Shown here piece after piece: positions 55,736 to 64,000 of a stretch of DNA of 64,000 bases. Below the pieces are notes generated by a model, which searched no databases, was not told where the DNA came from, and was given only the letters and a program-made list of their open reading frames with translations. Source of the DNA: Hyphomicrobium_A sp963726795 (GTDB lineage Bacteria > Pseudomonadota > Alphaproteobacteria > Rhizobiales > Hyphomicrobiaceae). The stretch covers positions 731,809 through 795,808 of the forward strand of contig CAVSDD010000003.1 of assembly GCA_963726795.1 (NCBI GenBank), read 5' to 3'. The position numbers were made by a program, and so were the translations under genes. Each line of letters starts with the position of its first letter. The first letter of the stretch is position 1.

Positions 55736-56097
55736 GGTCGTCCTTCACGTGGAACATCCGTGAACGAACGAAAACACGCCCCGTGCAACCGCGACAATTA
55801 TTCGCCAGACGAGAGATCTGGAACCGACCGTGCATCCACAGCTGCAACCACAGCAGCAAGCGGGGCGCCGGAAGCCCGCTAGTCGGGGCTCAGAAGGGCT
55901 TTGAACACGTACTCACCAAGCACGTGCGCGTCCGTAGATGGCTGCAAAGCGGACTTAGATGGTAGCAGCATCCAAATCCGCAAATGACCCGATCCGGAAA
56001 TCAACCGGTTCCCCCTCTCCACCCCTCTTGCCAGCGGTCGATGTCCTGAGCCGATGATCATTTGATCGTTGCGAACCGGCGATGGGTGGGGGAAAGG
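55736..56097. other. 362-base interval upstream of the integrase remnant
   Basis: No gene is supported here. The sequence has lower GC than the TCA genes and includes a small inverted repeat (AGCGGG with CCCGCT near 55860-55881). It probably holds the integrase promoter and decayed mobile-element DNA. I could not recognise att-like direct repeats by eye. Confidence 0.35.
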
Positions 56098-56544
56098 TCA
56101 AAGCTCGATCAAATAAGTCGTGCCGAAGCCCGATGCATAATCGACCAGTGCAATGGCCACGGGCGCAATCTCAAACACGGCGAGCTGCTTGGGATTCTCT
56201 GGAACATATCGCTTCGATTGCGGGAGCAGGCGAAAGAGCTTCAAAGCCAACTCCTGCGCCTTTTGTCCCTCGCAGATCCTTGTGGCGAGGCCTGACATGG
56301 ACAGCGCGCGAAGCTTGTAAAAGTTTTCTGGCTCGCTCGCGATCGCCACGGACACCTTATTGTTGATTTTGATGTTCCCAGCCTTCTGCGATGCCGCGTC
56401 GGTCGCGAAATACAAGTTGAAGCCGTCATGGATATAGTTGACCGTTGTGGCTTGCGGAAAACCGTCAGAGCGAATGGTCGCAAGCGTCATCACGTGGTGA
56501 CGTTGCAATACGTCGAGAACCTTGGCTCTCAGCGCTTCATCCAT
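56098..56544 (-). CDS. Pyridoxamine 5'-phosphate oxidase family protein (FMN-binding split barrel)
   Basis: This 148-residue protein has the split-barrel core MTLATIRSDGFPQATTVNYI, LYFATDAASQKAGNIKINNK and VSVAIASEPENFYKLRALSM. Proteins of this group bind flavin or F420 and rarely make vitamin B6. The true substrate is unknown. It lies between the integrase remnant and nnrS, on their strand, in the presumed acquired block. Confidence 0.82.
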   Translation of the reverse strand: MDEALRAKVLDVLQRHHVMTLATIRSDGFPQATTVNYIHDGFNLYFATDAASQKAGNIKINNKVSVAIASEPENFYKLRALSMSGLATRICEGQKAQELALKLFRLLPQSKRYVPENPKQLAVFEIAPVAIALVDYASGFGTTYLIEL

Positions 56545-56666
56545 CCGTCTGCTGTCCTAACCGCGCTGCAGTAACATCTTCCAAAGACTCAAGCGCTCCA
56601 GCTTTCGCCGGATGACGATTCCAGGATTCAACTGACCGACCGGACCGCCCTGCAGTTGTCAAGCTG

Positions 56667-57929
56667 CTACACGGCGGCGATCTTTGACTTCATATGGACG
56701 CGTGGCGTGGTGAGGATCGGCGCATAGACCAGCACAAAAAGCGTGAAAGCGGCGACCCACGCCATCCCGGCGCCACCGAGAACCGCCGCGTAGTATTGCG
56801 ATGTCAGCAGCGGGCCGACGACGCGCACCACGGCCGCGAGCGTCACGAGCAAATACGCTGCTACGATTGGGCGAGAAGCGACGAGCGGGCGCCCGGTATG
56901 TCCAAGCGAAGCTCTGCTCATCACGGCCATGACCATGGTCCCTATCGCCCCTGTGCTGAAAGCATGCGACGCGACTGCACTGGAGACAAGGCCGGTCAAA
57001 ACGGTTGCGGCGCTCAAAATCAGTCCGACCACAATCCAGGCGTAACCTAAATGGAGCACCCACACGATTGGCTCTTTGCGGGCTGCAAAGCCGCGCCAGA
57101 GCATGAGCCGTGCGCCGTTGAAGGCGGCGGAGATCAGCGCCGCAGCACCGCGTAGCGCATCCGAGCCGCCCACGGCTTCGAGGAGAACGAATACAACGAT
57201 TGAGATAATCGACGCCGCGTCGAGCCACGCGAAGCGCTGCGGCATCTGACCTGACACGCCGTTGAGGTGCAGCCAATTGTGCGTGAAGGCCGGTATGATC
57301 CGGCCTCCTATAATGGCGATCATGATGACCACCAGAAGCACACCGATTCGGTTGGCGGCCAAGGGATCGACGGCGAGAAAGCCAAATGTGGTCAAGTGGA
57401 AGACGACATTACAGAGTGTCAGCGCCGCGACAATGACGAGGAAAACGAAATTGCGCAGGGCAGGCTTCTCCAACAATTGCCCGGCAGCAAATGCGCCAAG
57501 CACGGGCAGGAACGCGAGGTCGATAGCGGCGACGAGCGCATAGGGAAGAGTCCCGGAAACGCTCATGACTATCCGGCCCGAGAGCCAGACCGCAAACAGC
57601 AGCACCAGCGGCGTTCCCGAGAGCGGCAGAGTGCCTGTCCAGTTGGGCACAGCGGTCAGGAGAAATCCTGCCACCGCAGCTGCCGCAAATCCGAACACCA
57701 TCTCATGGCCATGCCAGGCAAAGGGCGAACCGGCGACGGGTAGCCAGTCCTGCAAGCCAACTGCAGCTGTCGTGACGATCCGGATGAGCCACAGGCTCAT
57801 GACGAGTGCCGCGTACACCGCGGCAGCGAGGAAGAAGGGCCGGAAGCCGTAAGAAAACAACGCGTCTAGACTCGGTCGCGCGTTAGGCGCTGCAGTAGAA
57901 CCAGGGAAGAAGACGCGTGAGACGGTCAT
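56667..57929 (-). CDS. nnrS: NnrS family membrane protein
   Basis: This 420-residue protein has about twelve hydrophobic segments. The family signature WHGHEMVFGFAAAAVAGFLL is near residue 52, followed by VPNWTGTLPLSGTPL and HLTTFGFLAVDP with conserved His residues. NnrS is a heme- and copper-containing membrane protein linked to denitrification and resistance to nitric oxide. It lies next to a Dnr-type regulator and the nos genes, and an FNR/Dnr-like palindrome stands 36-49 bases upstream of its start. Confidence 0.9.
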   Translation of the reverse strand: MTVSRVFFPGSTAAPNARPSLDALFSYGFRPFFLAAAVYAALVMSLWLIRIVTTAAVGLQDWLPVAGSPFAWHGHEMVFGFAAAAVAGFLLTAVPNWTGTLPLSGTPLVLLFAVWLSGRIVMSVSGTLPYALVAAIDLAFLPVLGAFAAGQLLEKPALRNFVFLVIVAALTLCNVVFHLTTFGFLAVDPLAANRIGVLLVVIMIAIIGGRIIPAFTHNWLHLNGVSGQMPQRFAWLDAASIISIVVFVLLEAVGGSDALRGAAALISAAFNGARLMLWRGFAARKEPIVWVLHLGYAWIVVGLILSAATVLTGLVSSAVASHAFSTGAIGTMVMAVMSRASLGHTGRPLVASRPIVAAYLLVTLAAVVRVVGPLLTSQYYAAVLGGAGMAWVAAFTLFVLVYAPILTTPRVHMKSKIAAV

Positions 57930-57964
57930 AATTTGATATTCTAGACCTTGCCGGCGAGAGGCTC

Positions 57965-57978
57965 TTGACCGCGGTTAA
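57965..57978 (-). promoter_or_regulatory. FNR/Dnr-type palindrome upstream of nnrS
   Basis: The plus strand reads TTGACCGCGGTTAA, two five-base half sites (TTGAC and GTTAA) around CGCG. This is close to the consensus TTGAT-N4-ATCAA and to Nnr/Dnr variants. It lies 36-49 bases ahead of the nnrS start. Confidence 0.55.
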
Positions 57979-57992
57979 TCCCATCACGCGCC

Positions 57993-58691
57993 TCAGAACC
58001 CTTCCTCGCCGCGGTCTTGCGATTGCACAAATCGGACGAGAAGATCCACGTCGACAATCGAAACGTGTTCACGCTCGACGCTGACACCAAGCGGTCTCAG
58101 CTTGCCCAATGCGCGCGACAGGCTCTCAGGCTTCATCCCAAGGCGGCTTGCGATGAGCGCTTTTTCGTAGGGAAGCTCGACGGTGCACGGCCCCTCGCGT
58201 GTGGGACAAAGCCGGATCAAGAAATCGGCGATGCGCTGCGGGGCCGATAGCAGCTTGATCTGCTCGATCTGCTCGACAAGGGCCTTGAGATGATACGAAG
58301 CCGATGCCAGCATCGATAGCGCGAGGTCCGGCTGCTCGCGGATGCGCCGGCGCAGCATCTCTCCGTCGATACTTAAGAGGCGCGCCGTCGTAGCTACTTC
58401 GGCACTCACCGGGTAACGTCCACCGAGGAAGATGGCCGCTTCTGCGAAGGTCTCGCCGCGGCGAAAAACGCCAACGACCGCTTCGCTCCCCTCTGGCGTG
58501 ACTCGGAAAAGCTTTACCCAACCATCGAGTACGACGAAGAACGAGGTCGCGGGCTCACCTTGCTGAAAGAGCAACGTGCCCTTCTCGTAGACGTGTGCCG
58601 ATTGATTGCCGACGAGGGACTGCGCAACTTCTTGCGGCATCGCACCAAACAGTGGCGTCGAGCGCACAATCTGCCAGTCATGTTGATCCAA
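57993..58691 (-). CDS. Crp/Fnr family transcriptional regulator (Dnr-like)
   Basis: This 232-residue protein has a cyclic-nucleotide-binding-like sensory domain (about 20-135: LLFQQGEPATSFFVVLDGWV, RGETFAEAAIFLGGRYPVSA), a long dimer helix, and a winged helix-turn-helix with SRLGMKPESLSRALGKL. The FAEA motif and the lack of N-terminal Cys for an iron-sulfur cluster point to the Dnr/NnrR group, which senses nitric oxide through heme. The TTG at 58691 gives the usual length; a TTG at 58751 is possible. It should control nnrS and nosRZD. Confidence 0.85.
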   Translation of the reverse strand: MDQHDWQIVRSTPLFGAMPQEVAQSLVGNQSAHVYEKGTLLFQQGEPATSFFVVLDGWVKLFRVTPEGSEAVVGVFRRGETFAEAAIFLGGRYPVSAEVATTARLLSIDGEMLRRRIREQPDLALSMLASASYHLKALVEQIEQIKLLSAPQRIADFLIRLCPTREGPCTVELPYEKALIASRLGMKPESLSRALGKLRPLGVSVEREHVSIVDVDLLVRFVQSQDRGEEGF

Positions 58692-58858
58692 GGCGCTACC
58701 GCTCCACGCCGTTCGAATTGCAGCTCGCTGAGGCAGCCGAAGCTGTCTCAATCAAGAGACATCTCGTCTCCACCCAAGAAACAAGCCGTCATGCATCAGG
58801 CAGCGGCGAAGGCGGAACCACGGGCGAGGAAGTTGTCGCAGCCGCGCATCGCAGACGG

Positions 58859-58872
58859 TTAACCTCGGTTAA
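58859..58872. promoter_or_regulatory. FNR/Dnr-type palindrome in the regulator-nosR interval, distal site
   Basis: TTAACCTCGGTTAA has perfect five-base arms, TTAAC and GTTAA, around CTCG. It lies 27 bases ahead of the site beside nosR and about 170 bases from the regulator start, and could serve either direction. Confidence 0.5.
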
Positions 58873-58898
58873 GGCAGGTCGCTCCCCGATGAGCAAGC

Positions 58899-58912
58899 TT
58901 GATCGTGGTCAA
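58899..58912 (+). promoter_or_regulatory. FNR/Dnr-type palindrome upstream of nosR
   Basis: TTGATCGTGGTCAA differs from the FNR consensus TTGAT-N4-ATCAA at one base. It ends 61 bases before the GTG start of nosR, a fitting place for an activator site near -41. Confidence 0.65.
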
Positions 58913-58973
58913 TTGGCCGGCGCGTGCTTCAGTCATAGTGAAATTACCATTCGAAATATGTAGGAGGACACGG

Positions 58974-61230
58974 GTGTTCTCTGCCGCAGGCCTAAGGCGG
59001 ACGGGATCCATGCCAGGGTACGGCGGACGAGTCGTACTGGCGTGCATCTTCTTGTTTCTGACGACGGCGGTTGATGCGACCAGTTTTGGCACCTACACGG
59101 CAGAGGTCAAGTCGGCCGATGTGTTTCCCGGCGCGGACCGCTTTGGTCCGGTCGAGGGCTCCCCACCCGCCGCAGCAGCCTACAAGAACGGCAAGATCGC
59201 GGGCTACGTCTTCGAGACCAGCGACACCGGCTACTCGGGGAAACCGATCAAGAATTCTTGCTGGGCTCGACGTCGCGGGGACGATCACGGGCGCAAAGGT
59301 CACGGAGCATCACGAGCCCATCCTTCTCATCGGCATTCCGCAGGAAAGGCTCTTCGAATTCGTCGCCCGCTACGTCGGCCGCAACGTCGTCGAGATGACG
59401 AGACAGGAGCAAAAAAGCGACGTCGACATGATCAGCGGCGCGACCGTGACGGCGGTCGTGATAAACGACGGGCTGCCCCGGCAGGCGCTTGCCGTTGCCA
59501 AGTCCCGCGGCATAGCCGGATTTCCAGCGCTGGTCGCGGCCGATCAGTCGCCGGCATCTGGCACCAAGACCGTTCTTGCCGATACCCCGTTCGAACCTGC
59601 CGACTGGGCCGCGCTGCTCAGCGACGGCTCTGTGCGGCGGCTCCACATTTCGAACGCCGAAGCGGATGCGGCATTCAAGAAGATCGGGGTCGGCAGCCCC
59701 GAGCCCTACGCGAAAGCCGGCGTACCGGAAGAGAATTTCATCGATCTCTATCTGGCCCTTTTCAACGTTGAGACGATCGGGCGCTCTCTACTCGCTCCTC
59801 AGGACTTTTCAGCCGCTTCGTCATGGTTGGGGCCGCGACAGGCGGCCATCATTGTTGCCGCCAACGGCGACTACAGCTTCCGCGGCTCCGGCTTCGTGCG
59901 CGGCGGAATTTTCGACCGGCTGCAGCTCGTTCAGAACGATGCGACGATCCTCTTCAAGGACAAGGACTACCGCAAGCTCGACCGCTTTGGCGCGGAGGGT
60001 GCGCCGGATTTCCAGGAGGTCGCTCTCTTCCGCGTCCGGGAGACGGCGAATTTCGACCCGGCGCTGCCCTTTCGCCTCGAGCTCCTGGCGCAGCGTCCCA
60101 TTGGCCCCATCAAGAAGGCTTTCACGAGCTTTGCGCTTCCCTATGAGCTGCCCGCCCGCTTCTTGAGAACGCAAGAGGCGCCGGCGCCGATTGCTGCACC
60201 CACCGGGCCGGCGTCGCCAGAGACGCCGTCCGCCCCGCCCCTTTGGGTGAGGATCTGGCAGTCCCACGCGCTCGACGTGGCGGTGCTGGCGCTCTCGCTG
60301 GTGATCCTGACGATGATCTTCTTCTTCCAGGATTGGCTCGTGAAGCATCCCGTTCTCTTCGGACGGCTGCGCACCGGCTTTCTGCTCTACAGCGTCCTTT
60401 GGCTCGGCCTCTACGCCAAGGCTCAGCTCTCGGTGGTCAATGTCTTCACGTTCGCAAATGCCGTCTTCACCGGGTTCCGCTGGGAAAACTTTCTGCTGGA
60501 GCCCCTCATCTTCATGCTGTGGTGCTCGGCCGCCGTCTCGCTCCTGTTCTGGGGGCGCGGAGCCTACTGCGGTTGGCTCTGCCCGTTCGGGGCGCTCCAG
60601 GAAATTCTCAATCACGTCGCGCGCCGCCTCGGCATCCGGCAGGTAACCGTGCCGTTCTACCTGCATGAGCGGCTGTGGGCACTAAAATATATCCTCTTTC
60701 TCGCCCTCTTCGGCGTCTCGCTCGGAAACATGGCATTTGCCGAGCAGCTCGCCGAGATCGAGCCGTTCAAGACGGTGGTGCTCCTGCGCTTCGTGCGCGA
60801 GTGGCCCTTCGTGATCTTCGCCTTGGGCCTTCTCACCGCCGGACTTTTCATCGAGCGTTTCTATTGCCGCTACCTCTGCGTTCTCGGCGCCGCGCTCGCG
60901 ATCCCCGGCCGCGGACACATGTTCAACTGGCTGAAACGCAGGAAGCAGTGCGGCTACGAGTGCCAGCTCTGCGCCAAGAACTGCATGGTCCAGGCCATCC
61001 ATCCTCTGGGCGAGATCAATCCCAACGAATGCCTCTACTGCATGCACTGCCAGGTCATTTACTGCGATGACCATGTCTGTCCGCCCCTCGTCCTCAAACG
61101 CGAAGGCAGAGGCAAGAAATCCCAAGGGCCGAAGCCCCCGGTGCCGGCTTCAGAGCCGGGAACCACCAATCCCCTTCGAACAATCGCAAGTACGTCAGAT
61201 GCCAAGGAGAAAACCTATGTCGAAGTCTAA
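58974..61230 (+). pseudogene. nosR: NosR, nitrous-oxide reductase regulator / flavoprotein electron donor, one frameshift
   Basis: NosR is a membrane flavo-iron-sulfur protein that feeds electrons to NosZ. A signal segment (VVLACIFLFLTTAVDATSF) and a periplasmic FMN-binding domain with the DVDMISGATVTAVVINDG flavinylation site come first. Membrane helices (from about 60270) and cytoplasmic ferredoxin motifs CGYECQLCAKNC and CLYCMHCQVIYC follow. The frame shifts at about 59253: GYSGKPIK is followed one frame later by ILAGLDVAGTITGAK. One extra base explains it. The GTG at 58974 is chosen for the AGGAGGA ahead of it. Corrected length is about 751 residues. Confidence 0.88.
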
Positions 61231-63154
61231 GGAAAGCGGCGTCAACAGACGCGAACTGCTGGGAACAGGCTTCACCGCCGCGACCGTGGCCGGCACCGCC
61301 GGGCTCATCGGCGGAGGCGCGGTCGGTCTTGTCGTTTCTGGGGCACCCGCGCGGGCCGATGACTTCGAAGCGGAGGAAAGGAAGACTTTGGTCCCGCCCG
61401 GCAAGCTCGACGAGTACTACGGCTTCTGGTCGGGCGGCCACTCGGGTGAGGTGCGCATCATTGGCCTCCCCTCGATGCGCGAGCTGATGCGCATCCCCGT
61501 GTTCAATCGCTGTAGCGCCACGGGTTGGGGCCTCACCAACGAGAGCCTCAACATCATGACGGAGAACCTCACGCCGCAGTCCAAGGCCTACCTCGCCTCA
61601 ACCGGACAGAAGACCTACTTCAACGGCGATCTGCATCATCCTCGGCCATCCTACACGGACGGCGCCTATGACGGCCGCTATCTCTTCGTCAACGACAAGG
61701 CCAACACGCGTCTCGCCCGCATCCGGCTCGATGTGATGAAGTGCGACAAGATCATTCAGGTACCGAATGCGCATTCCGTCCATGGCCTTCGGCTGCAGCG
61801 CTATCCGCGCACCGGCTACGTATTCTGCAACGGGGAGAACCGCGCGCCGGTACCTAACGTGGGCAAGTTGCTCGATGAGCCGAAGAAGTGGGCCTCGGTG
61901 TTCACCGCCGTCGATGGCGACACGATGACCGTCGCCTGGCAGGTGATCGTCTCGGGCAACCTCGACAACAACGATGCCGACTATAAGGGCAAGTATGTCG
62001 CCTCAACCTGCTACAACGCCGAGGAGGGCACCACGGTCGCGGAAATGACGGCGTTCGACAAGGACCACATCGTGGTCTTCAGCATCGCGGCCATCGAGAA
62101 GGCGATCAAGGACGGCAAGCACGAGGAGATCAACGGCGTCAAGGTGCTCGACGGACGCAAGACCTCAAAGCTCGGGATCACGCAATACATCCCGGTCGCC
62201 AATAGCCCGCACGGCTGCAATGCCGCGCCCGACGGCAAGCATCTCGTCATCAACGGCAAGCTGTCGCCGACGGTCACGATCTTCGAATGGGACAAGTTCG
62301 ACGACGTGTTCGCCGGTAAGATCAAGGGCGAGGATGCAATCGTCGGCAATCTCGAGGTGGGGCTCGGCCCGCTGCACACCACGTTTGATGGCAAGGGCAA
62401 CTGCTACACCTCGCTGTTCCTCGACAGCCAAGTCGTGAAGTGGCACCTCGACGAGGCGATCCGCGCCTACAAGGGCGAGAAGGTCAATCCGATCAAGCAG
62501 AAGATCGACGTCCACTATCAGATCGGCCACATCAACGCCACGCACGGAGAAACGAAGGAAGCCGACGGCAAGTGGGCGGTCGCTCTCTGCAAGTTCTCCA
62601 AGGACCGGTTCCTCAATGTTGGCCCGTTGAAGCCAGAGAACGATCAGCTGATCGACATTTCCGGCGACAAGATGGTGCTCGTTCACGACGGTCCGGCATT
62701 CTCGGAGCCTCATGACGCAACGATCATGCATGCCTCGAAGCTCAATCCGCTCGAGATCTGGAAGCGCGACGACCCGTTTTTCGAGTTCGCGCGGCAATGG
62801 GCGAAGAAGGATGGGGTAACGCTGGAGGCCGACAACAAAGTCATTCGCGACGGCAACAAGGTGCGTGTCTACATGACGTCGTCGGCGCCTGCCTTCGGCT
62901 TGAGTCAGTTCAAGGTTAGAAAGGGCGATGACGTGACGGTGTTTGTCACCAACGTCGACGACGTTGTCGACCTCACCCACGGCTTCACCATCGTCGACTA
63001 CGGCATCGCGATGGAAGTCGCGCCGCAGGCGACGGCCTCGGTCTCGTTCACCGCCAACAATCCGGGCGTCCACTACTATTACTGCCAGTGGTTCTGCCAC
63101 GCGCTCCACATGGAGATGAGCGGCCAGATGCTGGTCGAAGAGGCAGGGGTGTGA
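61217..63154 (+). CDS. nosZ: Nitrous-oxide reductase, clade I (Tat-exported)
   Basis: This 645-residue periplasmic copper enzyme reduces N2O to N2. It has a twin-arginine signal (NRRELLGTGFTAATVAGTAG), a seven-bladed propeller with CuZ ligands in GDLHHPRPSYTDG, PNAHSVHGLR, NSPHGCNAAPDG, GPLHTTFDG, HINATHGE and SEPHDATIM, and a cupredoxin domain with CuA ligands in CQWFCHALHMEM. The Tat signal places it in clade I. The DxHHxH motif reads DLHHPR, so the third His is replaced, although that residue is not one of the seven usual ligands. The start overlaps nosR by 14 bases. Confidence 0.96.
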   Translation: MSKSKESGVNRRELLGTGFTAATVAGTAGLIGGGAVGLVVSGAPARADDFEAEERKTLVPPGKLDEYYGFWSGGHSGEVRIIGLPSMRELMRIPVFNRCSATGWGLTNESLNIMTENLTPQSKAYLASTGQKTYFNGDLHHPRPSYTDGAYDGRYLFVNDKANTRLARIRLDVMKCDKIIQVPNAHSVHGLRLQRYPRTGYVFCNGENRAPVPNVGKLLDEPKKWASVFTAVDGDTMTVAWQVIVSGNLDNNDADYKGKYVASTCYNAEEGTTVAEMTAFDKDHIVVFSIAAIEKAIKDGKHEEINGVKVLDGRKTSKLGITQYIPVANSPHGCNAAPDGKHLVINGKLSPTVTIFEWDKFDDVFAGKIKGEDAIVGNLEVGLGPLHTTFDGKGNCYTSLFLDSQVVKWHLDEAIRAYKGEKVNPIKQKIDVHYQIGHINATHGETKEADGKWAVALCKFSKDRFLNVGPLKPENDQLIDISGDKMVLVHDGPAFSEPHDATIMHASKLNPLEIWKRDDPFFEFARQWAKKDGVTLEADNKVIRDGNKVRVYMTSSAPAFGLSQFKVRKGDDVTVFVTNVDDVVDLTHGFTIVDYGIAMEVAPQATASVSFTANNPGVHYYYCQWFCHALHMEMSGQMLVEEAGV

Positions 63155-64000
63155 ACCTCGTGTCCAATGCTCGGCGAGCGATGACCGGAGCGGCCTGCGG
63201 CCTCGCCTTACTGGCGGCCGCTCCTGCGCTCGCCGCCGATGTTACTGTCGGCCCTGGGCCATCCCACCTCATTGAGGCGGTGGCCCGGGCGCACGCTGGC
63301 GATCGGCTTCTGCTCCAGAAAGGCGTTCATGCCGGACCGATCGTCATCGACAAAGCACTCGCGATTGAAGGCGTGGAGGGAGCCATCGTCGATGCGGGCG
63401 GCTCGGGCACTGTCCTCAAGATTCTCGCCGGGCGTCTCAGTCCGCGGCCTCACGATCAGAGGCTCCGGCAAGCAAGGCGAGAACTTCGACAGCGGGATCT
63501 ACGTCGAACAGGGCGCCGACCAACCAACCATCGAGGACAACACGCTCGAAGGCAATCTGTTCGGCATCGTGCTCCACGGCTGTAACAAGGCCGCTGTCCG
63601 CCACAATCGCATCGCCAATCGAAGCGATCTCTGGCTCAACGACCGCGGCAACGGCATCCACGTCTGGAACAACACGGGCTCGCTCATCGAAGGCAATACG
63701 GTCGCGAGCGGGCGCGACGGCATCTACATCGAGATCAGCCACGACAACGTCCTCCGCGCCAACCGCTTCGAGGGCCTGCGCTTCGCCGTCCACTACATGT
63801 ACGCCAACCGCAACGAGGTCACCGACAACATCTCGATTCGGAACCACGTCGGCTTTGCGCTCATGTACTCGAAGGAGCTCAAGGTTCTGCGCAACATCTC
63901 GGTCGCGGATCTGGAGCACGGCCTCATGCTGCACACGATGTACAAATCAGAAGTGGCGCAGAACTATATCTACGGTACCGGCGAGAAGTGCCTCTTCATC
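63151..64000 (+). pseudogene. nosD: NosD, copper-site maturation protein of NosZ, one frameshift, 3' end outside window
   Basis: NosD is a periplasmic beta-helix protein that works with the NosFY transporter to assemble the CuZ sulfide. It has a signal peptide (ACGLALLAAAPALAADVTVG), then pectate-lyase-like repeats (DNTLEGNLFGIVLHGCNKAA, GNTVASGRDGIYIEISHDN, MYSKELKVLRNISVADLEHG). The coding signal changes frame at about 63430, where one extra G separates VLKILAG from GVSVRGLTIRGSGKQGEN. The GTG start overlaps the nosZ stop. The gene runs off the window, so completeness is unknown. Confidence 0.88.

Noticed and set aside
55783..56061. Two small open frames between the integrase remnant and the PNPOx-like gene
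   Set aside because: No ribosome binding site, no conserved features, overlapping on opposite strands.

Overview
The window looks like chromosomal DNA of a high-GC alphaproteobacterium of the order Hyphomicrobiales, most likely close to Hyphomicrobium or another facultatively methylotrophic, denitrifying Hyphomicrobiaceae. The support is indirect. It contains lineage-typical families (IalB, DUF2865, DUF2794, DUF1223), the mdh-sucCDAB-lpd cluster, an mcl2/mch pair from the ethylmalonyl-CoA pathway beside sdh, a stand-alone PQQ precursor gene (pqqA), a MoxY-like sensor kinase, and a clade I nitrous-oxide-reductase (nos) cluster. No rRNA, tRNA, CRISPR array or intact insertion sequence was found.

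Layout. 1-7.7 kb: mltA and an Smr gene, a DUF805 gene with a decayed copy of its 3' end upstream, IalB, a SPOUT methyltransferase, a quinone oxidoreductase, DUF2865, and thpR. 7-11.1 kb: a tesA-like esterase divergent from a ybbA/ybbP-like ABC exporter. 11.2-15.8 kb: a Bax-inhibitor-1 protein, DUF2794, an M3 peptidase and DUF1223. 15.9-21.9 kb: aconitase divergent from ccmABCD-ccmG, the heme-export and thioreduction part of cytochrome c maturation. 21.9-26.4 kb: beta-carbonic anhydrase, SulP transporter, NhaA antiporter and pyridoxal kinase. 26.5-40.1 kb: CoA-ester lyase (mcl2-like), mch, a BrnT/HTH toxin-antitoxin pair and sdhCDA. A 7.3-kb accessory block then separates sdhA from sdhB. It holds an SDR, secreted small proteins, pqqA, a penicillin-acylase-like hydrolase, a MoxY-like kinase and a NUDIX gene. 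40.1-45 kb: a VOC protein, a 48-residue histone-H1-like protein, a GNAT enzyme, zapE, an S1/P1 nuclease and a matrixin protease. 45.2-54.8 kb: mdh-sucC-sucD-sucA-sucB-(VOC)-lpd. 54.9-64 kb: a truncated integrase, a PNPOx-like protein, then nnrS, a Dnr-type regulator and nosR-nosZ-nosD.

How the parts work together. Much of the TCA cycle is encoded here (acnA, sucAB/lpd, sucCD, sdhCDAB, mdh), together with the exit of the ethylmalonyl-CoA pathway (mesaconyl-CoA hydratase, malyl-CoA thioesterase), which feeds malate into it. The ccm genes serve the c-type cytochromes needed for respiration and nitrous-oxide reduction. The nos block is preceded by a Dnr-type regulator gene, and FNR/Dnr-like palindromes lie upstream of nosR and nnrS, so it is probably switched on by low oxygen and nitric oxide.

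Quality warning. sucD carries four reading-frame breaks and sucA two, all within about 1.5 kb; nosR and nosD carry one each. On both sides of every break the protein matches its family well, and most breaks are single-base gains. Assembly or sequencing error is therefore at least as likely as true gene loss.
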